Origin: Nyssa sinensis
Taxonomy: Eukaryota > Streptophyta > Magnoliopsida > Cornales > Nyssaceae
Assembly (NCBI GenBank): GCA_008638375.1
Contig: CM018032.1
Location: 36,801,251-36,865,250, forward strand
Direction: 5' to 3'
Length of the DNA: 64,000 nucleotides
Part shown: positions 43,442 to 53,800 of the stretch, one piece after another
Layout of the letters: every line of letters begins with the position of its first letter
Numbering within the stretch: the first letter of the stretch is position 1
Made by a program: the position numbers and the translations under genes
Notes under the pieces: model-generated
Databases searched by the model: none
Seen by the model: only the letters and a program-made list of their open reading frames with translations
What the model was told of the DNA's origin: nothing

Positions 43442-46400
43442 TGTCACATCCCCCTTACCCACCCTGTGCGGATTAGGGGCATGCGACCGGCCAGTTAGGC
43501 ACCCATCGGTTTTTTTTTAAAATCAAAATGCCGACGGTAATCCTAACCACAGGCCATTCATCAGTAACATCCAAGTACAATGCATTCAATTAATATAAGT
43601 TGCAGCGGAACTAAGGGAATGCATAACACCTTGGCAGAGCCATTAATACATCCATGCTTAACTATTACATCATTGTCCTACAAAAGATACGAGTCTTAGG
43701 TTTTAGTACATCATATTCAGAAATGGAGTTAGGTACAAAAATGGTTAATTCATGAGTTCTTCAAAATAGTTCTCTGGGTCTCCAACCCGCTAATCCTGGT
43801 CGCTGGGTCCCTCACCTGAAAAATGTTAGGGAAGGGGTGAGCTTTTAAAAGCCCAGTGAGTAACACGGGTCCCCTGTCATGGGTTTCAAACCATTGTTGT
43901 TTATAAAACAGGTGGTTGAATCAGGCATTTCAGAAGATATAGTTAAATATGTTTCTTTGAAAGAATATTTTAAACAGGGATACAGTTAAATCATCAGAGC
44001 GACAGAACAGTTCAACAACGAGCAGAGCAAAACAGTATAACAGGATAACAGTACAGTATACACAATTCAAACAGTGCAATATGCTCATGTAGTGCTCAAG
44101 ACTGAATTTGGTACCATGAATCAGTTGTTCTTTCAGTAAAAACAGGGATAGTTTCATTTCAATACGGAACAGTGAAATCAGACAGAGTAAAATATAGTCA
44201 TGCATTGGGTAGAAGCATGAAAGACAGTATATCAGTAGGAGCAGTACAGTACGGTATTTAAAAATACAATAACTAGACGGTGTACTTATACACCAATTCA
44301 GGAGTCTAGGTTACTCACCTTGTGCGGTAACGGGACTTAACTGAGAAGCCTTTCTCTTCTTCTTATCCTTCTTTATCCTAGAAAATTTATGAACATTTCG
44401 TAAATCTCACATGAAACTTAACTTGGTTTATTTTAATTCAAAATTCAACCTGAGTTAGACTATCTCGCTGTCTATGTGTTTTTATGATAATTGAAAATCA
44501 CCTTTGTATCCACTCTTTCAGGGTTTCAGTGTCTTCTTGTTTCTTTAATTTAGTGATCTGTCGTGGAAATCAATCAAATTACCAAACTAAACTACTAGTA
44601 TAGTAGAGAAGTAAGGGTCGAACCCACAGAGACTGTTGATTGTTTAAAAACCTAAGTTGAGATTAATTTCAATTCAAATTTACAAAGAGTGATTGTTGTT
44701 GATTTTTCCTAAAATTAAATGAAAACTATACTTAAAGCAAATATTTAACTGAATTAATGAGGAATCAAATTAAAAGAGAATTCCTAGGGTGTTGAATCCA
44801 CCACTAATCTTGTAATTAGCTTCAATTGTATTAATTCTTGGGTCATTCAATTTGGATGTAAAAGACGTATTTTGGCTACAAGCCTCAATACAATCATCAA
44901 GAAAATCACGCACCAAAACCCTAAGCACGAATCATCTTTGGTCAATACAAATTGTCTACGCTAATTCTAAGGTCATAGTCACAATTTGTTTTCCCTGAGT
45001 TATGACTCGTCCTACGGTTTTGATGTATGTACACATATTACTATTGTATAACCACATAAACAAAATCACAGAAATTGATTATGTGCAATTGAATAATACG
45101 ATCAATGCTTTAATAAAATCTCAATGTTATACAATCAACATCCAAGACTAATTAACCCAAAAATAAAATACAAAGAAACAATATTACTTGACTAGGGTTT
45201 CATCTAAACCCTAGGAATAAGAGGACTTAGCCCATGATTGTGGAAGAGGAGACCATAGCCATGGAATTCTTCATCTTCTTCTTCAGAGTTGTCTCTTTCC
45301 TTCTTCTCTTCGTCCCTCTAGATCTCCAAGACGGCCTCTCCCCTTTTCCAAAACCCTAGGTTACAATATTATCCCCCTTTTTCCAAAAATACCCTTACAA
45401 AATAAGAATTTAGAAAAATAACATAAAATCCCGTAATTAGATATTAGGGGCCCAAAAAGGGAGTCTAAAGTGTTCCAAAATAGAGCCTATAATGCTAAAA
45501 TGGGCCCTAGTCCACCTATATATGGATCAAGCCTCTCTTCTAACCCAAAATCCCTTGTTTTCCACTTCTTTTAGCACTTCAAAACCCAATATTTTCCTTT
45601 TGCTCCAAATCCACCATTAAATCATCAACTTTGACGAGCTTTCTCTGCAAAAAGATAAAATAAGAATTAACTAGCAAATGCATATAGATTGGAGAAATTA
45701 AAATAATAAAAGTGCAAGAATATCTAGGGTTAAATAAATAAATATGCACTTTTTAACCAGTTATCATTTAGCCTCTGCGATCATTGCCTTGGTAGGCATT
45801 TTGTATATAAATGGTCGAACGGAGACTACCTCGGTTGTCTTGGCTATCCTTATGTGTCGTTCGATAATCTTTTGTTGCCATAATAGTTGTCGCATGAACT
45901 CCTGTTGCTTATTGTCAACTAGTCTTTCGGCTTTAGACATAATGGTAAATTTCTTGTTTTTCCCTTCCATGACTGGCTTGAGTTTTTATCCTATAGCATA
46001 ATCCCAAGATGTCAGGATGTGTACTACCTCTAGGCAGTCCGGTCATGAAATTATTTAAGCTTCCATTGGGTTAGTTCTTAGTTCATTCGGATGTTATCTA
46101 ACTTGATATAGGGTTAGGGGTATTTCGGTCATTTCACAGTTGTGAAGTTTCGACTCCGATTCGTCATCCGATCACGTGTGTAGTCCTATACGTGTCAGGG
46201 TTTCTATTGTTTTCAGTTTCGTCTCAATCGGACTTCGTTTGGGTTTTAAACAGTGTCAGGGGCAATTTGGTAATTTCATGTGTTATATTTTTCGGCACTT
46301 TATCTGCTAATACGGACCTCACCGTTGAGTCCGGAATGTCCGACATAGTCAAAATAGACTATCTTTTAGTTGTATTTGGTTTCGGGTATCATTAGGGGCA

Positions 46401-48460
46401 GTATGGTCATTTACTCCTACGTGTTTGTATTTTTTGGGACTTAATTTCCCAAATCGGACTCCACCATTGAGTCCGGAATGTTTGAAATAGTGAAAATACA
46501 CTATTCATTTGACTTATTTGGACTTCATTTGACCTATTAATGACCTAGGGGTAATTTGGTCATTTTTACTTAATTAATAAATTAATTAAATAATTTAATT
46601 TATTATTTATTAAATTGTCAGGGGTATAAATGAAATAAAATATTAGAAACTGGGCCAGAGTTAAATTTCCTAAAACTGTTGGGGGCTGGTTTGTAATTTT
46701 CAGAAAATTTAAACTGAACCAAGGGGTTCAGTCCATATTCAACTGAACCAGACCGGTCCAGTCCGGTTCTAACCGGTTCAGGGTAATGTGTTGACGTCAG
46801 GCTGACGTCAGCCCTAAAATATTAAAAATTTAATAACAGTTATCAAAACGACACAGTTTGGTTTATGGGTTATATCCGTTTTTATCCGGGTCGGGGCCCG
46901 ACCCGAAGACCTGATCCAAGACCCGTTACTGTTCATCGTCCCTACCCGTATAGGGCCACTGTTGCCCTAGAAATTTCAAAAATTTCTTCTTCAATTTCGT
47001 GGAGTTTTATGCATCGATTCTTACTAGTTTTTGTTCCAATTGACTTCTGGGAGTAAGGTCATTCGTTTGGCATCAGTTTCAAGCATCGAATTCAACAATG
47101 GAGGTCTGTTTCAACCGATTATCGTGGAGAGTTACAGTTGGGTCATACGGCCTTGTTTCTCAACCATTTTGCATGAGGTTTGGTCCCCCGTAACCCTCAT
47201 AACATGAGCTTCAATTCCCAATCCATCAATCTCAGTTCAGGGGCCAAATTTAAAGATTTCATTTTTGGGCCGAAAAGAATAGCCTCGATTTTGAGGGCTT
47301 AAAACTAGGTTTCTAGGTCGCGGATGGTGTTTTTCAAGGTCCTAGAGTGTTCTATTCATGTATTGACCATTAAAAGGCCATTTGGTTGAGGTCGGATCAG
47401 ACCTGTAACTCAAGCTCCATCAATGGCGGTTTTTACAGTTTCTGTGTTTTAGGGCGGTTTTATAGGTTCAAATCATTTGCAAACAACCCAGTTCTCAAGT
47501 TAAAATACTACACATGCAATAACAGATCCTAAAAGCTATAAAACAGTAGCTAAATCTAGTAGGAAAATTTCCAAAAAATTTTTGAACACGAACCTTGGAC
47601 AGTGGTCTCTCCCTCACGGCTGTGCTCAAACAGAAGCCTCAACAGTTGGGTTTGATCCCCTCCGTGCAGTCCTTGGCTTCCTCTAAGCTCCTTCAATGGC
47701 TCACCAATGCACACACACACTTGTGTATATTTCTCTCTCTCTCTAGGATTCTCTCCCTCTAACCAGTTTCTCTCTTTATAGAATCAGTGCACAGGGTTCT
47801 CTACAGATCTGATTTTCTTCCCTCCATGCATATATGGAGATGGTATATCAATAATCACATTTTCTCTTGATGTTTCATCTCCCCTAAGTGCATGATGGGT
47901 TTGCATGCAATTTGGTTGGGAGGAGATGTAATCATGGGGTGAGAGGCATGATGGCTATGGCATAGGGTGATGCATGCTGATGTGTTGCATGCTTGGTTAT
48001 TGGTCACTTTGGGGAAAGGCCAAATCTGAATGCTATGTAAATATATATCTTTGCATATATATGCACAAAGGTGCTCTTAGCTTAGTTGGTAAATTTTTGG
48101 TAAACCAAATTCTGCCTAGATTGGTCAAGGGATCAAATCCTCTTGGCCACATTTTTGGTTATTTTCCATACTTCGGGCGTAGGCCCTGTTTGGCTGCGCA
48201 TTAATGCAGTTTCACTGTTTCCTACCTAACTTTCATTCTGTAGCTTATTTTTCGACGCGGTTTCTTCCGGTCAACTCCTAGTTAGGTTAGCTTCAGTGTC
48301 TAAGGGTTCAGTGACAGTAATCAGTTTCTCAGAATTTTGAAATCAGCTAACATGGGTTTTGTCAGTGTTAAACAGTTGAATTTAAACAGTTAAATGCCAG
48401 ATCAGATTTCAGAAAGAGTTTTTCATTACATAATTTAATAATTAAGTCTGGGGTGTTACA
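43442..48460. mobile_element. Solo LTR B (same family as solo LTR A)
   Basis: Begins TGTCACATCCCCCTTACCC and ends AGTCTGGGGTGTTACA, flanked by the 5 bp duplication AGAGT (43437-43441, 48461-48465). It is 5.0 kb, of which 1.2 kb is nested solo LTR C, leaving ~3.8 kb. It resembles solo LTR A from end to end but shows substantial divergence. It interrupts the gag frame of the SIRE-like host element exactly at the duplication. No primer binding site or retroviral domain inside. An (AC)n/(CT)n stretch is at 47706-47760. No gene seen. Confidence 0.85.
44554..45766. mobile_element. Solo LTR C nested in solo LTR B
   Basis: A 1.2 kb segment beginning TGATCTGTCGTGG and ending AACCAGTTATCA (inverted TGAT/ATCA ends), flanked by the 5 bp duplication TTTAG (44549-44553, 45767-45771). 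The GGGTCGAACCCACAGAGAC block near its start is a familiar feature of plant LTR sequences. Solo LTR A has no counterpart at the matching place. No ORF or primer binding site. A small non-autonomous element is possible, but the termini and 5 bp duplication favour a solo LTR. Confidence 0.75.
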
Positions 48461-48755
48461 AGAGTGCTTTATTAGCTTTCATTGCACTCTTTTTTTTTCC
48501 ACAAAATTTGAGTTTTGTAACTAAACTCAAATTTGTTTTCTTTAGCTTGAATGATTCTAAGTACAATTGATTGTAAGTAATTTGTATATCATTCTCTTCT
48601 TCTTCTTCATCCCCACTCTCTTCTATCTCATCACCATCATCATCTTGTTCACTATCAACAGGGGGTAGTGAACTATTTATTATATCTATGGTGACTGTGA
48701 AGACTAAGAATTGTTGTTTTTCATTATCATCATTGCCTTCACATATACTATCCAT
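48461..48755 (-). pseudogene. SIRE-like gag fragment, 5' side
   Basis: Opens MDSICEGNDDNEKQQF, has a very acidic stretch (EESGDEEEEEND) and continues QLYLESFKLKKTNLSLVTKL, a gag region predicted as coiled coil in SIRE elements. At 48461 the frame runs into solo LTR B; on the other side of that insertion (43436 downward) the frame continues in phase with KAHRATLFKN and DVEKKNLKQN. This shows that the ORF predates the insertion. Confidence 0.65.
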
Positions 48756-48795
48756 CTAGATATAAGTTAGGATAAGTTTAATACCTAAGATTTTT

Positions 48796-48807
48796 GCTCT
48801 GATACCA
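48796..48807 (-). promoter_or_regulatory. Primer binding site of SIRE-like element
   Basis: The - strand reads TGGTATCAGAGC, an exact match to the complement of the 3' end of initiator tRNA-Met, three bases inside the right LTR. It fixes the element's orientation as minus. Confidence 0.9.
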
Positions 48808-48810
48808 CTT

Positions 48811-50266
48811 TGCGAGACCCAATGTATATCTAGACAGTAAGTATTAGACTTAGAGGGGGTGAATAGGTTTATTTAGAAAATTAAAGTTATATTGACCAAT
48901 TTTAACTTTACTTCAAGGAGAATAAGATTATCACTTCAATTAAGTGAGGATTCATGTTTAGTGGGTGCAATCAAATTCAGTGACATGCAATGATTAACTA
49001 TAGAAATAATAAATAAAGTAATACTAAAAAGATAGAGACAATGCACCAAATTTATTGACAAGGAAACTGTCAGATCAATCATATTTGTTTTGGAAAACCA
49101 TAGGGTGCTGACCCAGATGTGAATCTCCTAGAAGAGGTTTGATGATTACAGACTTTGTACAAGCACTAACTTAGTCCCTCAAGCCTTATTGACGATCTAG
49201 ATCTTTTGAAACTCAAATCCTAAAGTACTATTCAAATGTGCCCATCGCTTCGAAATCCACGAATGGCAAACCATGACACAATTGTAAACTCCACGCAATC
49301 TCAAACTCCACCGATTGCACAAACTTTAACTCCATAAGCTTGCATTCCAAGAACGATGTAGAAGATGAAATTCAGGTTCTTATGCAATAAAATTGATCTA
49401 TGTGTGCATTATGAACATGGAAATTTTTTTTTTGGCAAAGTTTAGAAATTCTCTTTGATAGCATTCAAAAGTTCTTCCACAAAATAGGGATCAAATCTTT
49501 ATAAAGGCTAGGTTTTAAAAAGCAAAACGCGCTGTTTAAATCCAATTAGGAAATTGATCTACTTGACATTCGTTCCCACGAACTTTAGTTCGTTCAAACG
49601 AACTAAAATTTGTGGGCACTAATATCAAATGAAAACCTACTAGAATTTTTGTTCGAATGAACTCCAAGTTCTTTTGAATGAACTTTTTCGCTGACGGAAC
49701 ACTCCAACTTCAAACAACAATATCTCACTCATATGAACTCCGATTGAGGCGTTCTACCTATTGTTTTGAAGGTATTGAAGTCTACTTTCATATGAAATTA
49801 GTCTCACCTCAAAATTCAATATATTTTTCAACTTATGATCAAAACACTAAAGATATCTTATCCTTGAAAATGTTTTTGAAATCCATTTTAATTGACATTC
49901 TTCCAAAAAGTCATAATACCATATTTAAATGTTGAAAAATATTTAAAACAAATTTCTAAACTTTATAAAGATATTTTCAAATCAAATCTAAATTAAAAAC
50001 ATTTCATGCATGATGTGAGTGTGTGAACCAATTTAATGCATATAAACTGTTGCTCACTATTGCAAACACTGTATTTGCTAAAACTGGCCATGATGTTCAA
50101 TTGCTTGAGTGAACACAAGGCTTGAGAACACTACTCACAAAAACCATGATGTTCAATTGCTTGAGTGAACACAAGGCTTGAGAATACTATTCACAAACTT
50201 AAACACATTACAATTCAATATAATTTTGTCAACAGGAATTAGCCAAATAGACTAACAGTCCTAACA
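48811..50266 (-). repeat. 5' LTR of SIRE-like element
   Basis: A 1,456 bp LTR reading TGTTAGGACTGTTAGTC...GGGTCTCGCA on the - strand. Homologous to 26271-27657 but with an extra 56 bp tandem duplication at 50088-50199. Confidence 0.9.
50088..50199. repeat. 56 bp tandem duplication in one LTR
   Basis: The segment starting CCATGATGTTCAATTGCTTG occurs at 50088 and again at 50144. The other LTR has a single copy near 27529. It therefore arose after the element inserted, or in one LTR only, and helps explain the length difference between the LTRs. Confidence 0.85.
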
Positions 50267-50271
50267 CAATC

Positions 50272-50641
50272 CTAGATTCACATCACATATACAAAATAAA
50301 GTATATTAATTATAACAAACTCAAATTCATGTCGTCGATTTGAGGATGTCATCGTTTAGCTACAAGAAGCTTAAAAAGGAGAGAGAGAGAGAGAGAGAGA
50401 CCAAAATCAGAATTGAGTATAAGAATTCGAAAAAGGAAACATGTTTAAGTTGGATCTTCAATGTTCATATAATATTTTACCCATTGCTTTTGCAATAAGG
50501 GATCATTTTTCCCTGATCAATCCACTCCCTAAAATGTATATTCAGTGGCAAGCTATTTAAGGTACTTCAACATGCATGAAAACTAAGAATAAATATGCAC
50601 AGTAGACTTCTAAAAATAGTAAAAGCAGCAAAGCAATTTTC
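50272..50641. other. Short flank between the Copia element and NAPRT
   Basis: Non-coding, with a (GA)n run at 50378-50400. It is the sequence downstream of the NAPRT polyadenylation region. No gene seen. Confidence 0.6.
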
Positions 50642-50647
50642 TTTATT
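50642..50647 (-). terminator. Probable NAPRT polyadenylation signal
   Basis: AATAAA on the - strand, about 160 bases after the NAPRT stop codon. The spacing fits a plant 3' UTR; the cleavage site was not determined. Confidence 0.5.
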
Positions 50648-50808
50648 AAACAATAGAAAACAGATCATTGTTCCTCGAACAGAGGTACACATCTATGTGA
50701 ATTCAACATATAAAATCTTGACTTTGTCAAGCTCCTCCAACTTCTTTGGAATCATTACTCGCTTCCACTTCATATGGTCTTTGCAGTTTCTTCTTTGTCC
50801 ATACACCC

Positions 50809-53800
50809 TCACTGTAGCTCCCCAACGGGTGCCTCGTTGAGCCACAGGAAATGAATGAAGTCATACAATTTTGCACTTACGCTCACCTGCTCAGTAACGA
50901 AATGAATATTTACATAGTTATAACCAGCAAAAAACTCACAAAAAGAGATGCTGCCTCATATAATTCATGCAAGCAAGAGATGTATTGTAGTACCTTGTAA
51001 GGTGTTGGGTTCAATCTCCTCATGTGGTCAGGTCGCATTTGTTCCAGCTGTTTAATACAACGGTCCCTGATCTCCTTAAGTGGTGGTAATTCTTCTCTAG
51101 CTTTATCTTCAAGAAGTAAAAACTGAGTTCAGATATTGTAAGCAATGCAGCTATTATTCCGAAGTCTAGTTCTCAATAACACTAAGATTTTTTCCAAACA
51201 GGAGTTTGTGGTCTTCTTTTCATTTTAACTGTGAAGATATAAGGTTTGGGGGGAAAAACATTGAGGATGTTGAGATGAATAGATAGAATGATTGAGAATT
51301 TGAGATGGGATTAGACATGGGTGCATCAGAGTACATCTACCGACGCATTTGGAATTCCAGCTGTTAGCCAAAAACTACAACAAATGTTCAAATTTATGAA
51401 ATAAGCAGTGGTTATAGTGCAAGTAATTTATCCTAAAATTCTCACCCGGGCTGGCGGGCCAAAAACACTTTAGAAGCTCCTCAACACGCTGTGGCACCAC
51501 ATATGCTCTCTTGGATTCATTAAATGGGTGACGACACAGTATCCGTTCAGCAACCTGCAAATAAAATATGAAATTTAAAAAAAAAAAAAATACAAGTATA
51601 GCTCAATTGTTGGCGTTACTACATGAAATATCGAAGTAGCTTCCACTTAACAGGGTACATTGAGGAGTCGGGGACTCAGCAGTTCATGATGGTAACAGTC
51701 GAACAGGATGGAAATTGAAAAAACATTGCAAGTAACACATCTAAGGAAGTCTTCTAGTTTCAAGATGAATCAGCTATTGACCTTTGTCCATCTTCATCCT
51801 ATACTGTAGTAACATGACCTCTCTAGTCTCTATATATAACACAGCTTCTCCAAATACATACATGCACACTTATGTGTGTGCGTCTGTGTGTGTGTGTGTG
51901 TGTGCGCATATATGTGCACATGTGTATGCATATAATGTATATGAAAGAACAAGGATCAAAATTTCATTTCTTTTCCATCGAAATGTTTCTCAATGAACCA
52001 AAATGAAACAAAACTAGAATACCGAAATTTAGATGTTTCCATGAAAACATCTAGAACACCGAAATTTAGATGTTTCCATGAAAACAAAGTTGTTTTCATG
52101 GAAACCTATTGAAACTGACATTTTCTTCATATTAGCAATAATTCTAAAAGTTGGTAAAAGATAACATTAACTTTTTTCTCAAATAAAGGAGTAGATTGAA
52201 GGATTAAAATCCAAAATTACAAGAAGATATTGTTCATTTCATAAAAAGTTAGATAAGGAAAGTAGTAGTGAAAATGAGAATTAGATGAACAATTTATTTT
52301 AATACTTACTACTAGTTATAACGATTTAACTTGCTATTTGTGTTACTTAAATTGTTATTTTATATGTAACTTATATCAAATTGTTTAATTTGCTCATATT
52401 ACAATGTCCATATCTATTATGTCATGGTATTATATTTAATTATAACATTTTACACATTTATAAAAAAAATTCTAATAATTTCTGATTACATAAAAAAATT
52501 AAGTCTAAAATTTTTTGTACTTGTTTTTAACTAGTAAAGCATTAATTGGTATTAATGACTAATTCATATTTACGTTTATTTCTAAATTCACCTTAGTATT
52601 CTCTTGTGTGGATGGATTGTACCCTAAAACATTTCCAATTAGTTACTTATAATATTTATCTTATCACATTCTTATATTTTACTTTATGTTTCCAAGTGTT
52701 TCTGTGCGTTTTAATTTTTTTTCATTGTTTCCGTTGTGTTTTCAAAACATTTTCAAAATGTTTCCATTTCATGAGTGACCGAAACAACACTCCGAAATGA
52801 TATTTTGATCCTTGTGAAAGAACTGATATGCTAGTATGGATATCCACACCACAGAATAATGCTGCCGACTCTGTCACATCCAATCTAATTCCCATATCAC
52901 TCCATATGTGAAGGAAACATTGAATCAACTGGTAAGCATGTTTTAGGCAGTTAAAACCTACAACCATCTTTTTCAAGTGCAGTTCCTTGTACCAAGCAAA
53001 AGCTCGTTGTTTCAGTTCTTTCAATTTCTTACTTTTCCCCACTAGTAAGAGAACCAGACTAACATAGCGTTTACAGGCTTTAACCAGGAAAGAGGAACCA
53101 AGTACTTGAATTATCAAAATGAAAAATTGATGCCCAGTTTATTTCAATAGAAAAATGAATGAAAGGGAAAGGACTCTAAATTAAAGTTTCCATTTTATGC
53201 GACATGTTTATGTTGGTTGTAAAGTTGGTAAGATATAGATTTTGTTAAGTGTAGATTTTTTTTTTTAAAGTCAAGAATCACTCTTCTTGTACAAGAAACA
53301 AAAAAACTAGCAATTTTCTAGAACCGTGTACGGAATCTAATTCTCCCATAGTACACAATACAGCCAAAAAACTTAATACTCAAATGTGGTATTCATAAAC
53401 TAACTACCAAATGAATGTCATCTATGAAGCCATTTTTAATGCACAGAGATGCAGGAAGAAGAAGGGGGGGGGGGGGGGGGGGGGGTGGAGAATCCAATGT
53501 CTCAATATTTAATAGTGAATAATCGAAAGCTCCTTGTCTATGAAGCACAGACACTTTATTTTGGTTCACGTGTCCGTATCGGACACCGACACTCTCGGAC
53601 ACTTCCCGGATACGTGTCGAACACTTGAATCATGATTGTTGATAATTAAATGAAGACGTTTTTAAATTTTTATTTAATGACTGTTATTCTAATTTTTTAA
53701 CAATATTTTTATGATTTGTGTATTTTTATGCTAATTTTAATTGAAATAACATTAGAATTTTTATCATACGGTCATATATATTCAATGTGTCCCTGACGTG

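Larger units (their letters stand above)
26271..50266 (-). mobile_element. SIRE-like Copia retrotransposon expanded to 24 kb by nested insertions
   Basis: LTRs in direct orientation at 26271-27657 and 48811-50266 bound the element, which reads on the - strand. The duplication CAATC flanks it at 26266-26270 and 50267-50271. A tRNA-iMet primer binding site sits next to the right LTR and a purine tract next to the left LTR. Removing two nested solo LTRs leaves about 2.8 kb of internal sequence with gag and the start of protease, but no integrase, reverse transcriptase or RNase H. It is therefore a deletion derivative that would have depended on helpers. By eye the LTRs differ by roughly 10% over their first 270 bases, older than the Copia element in POLA1 intron 13. 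It separates POLA1 and NAPRT. Confidence 0.92.
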
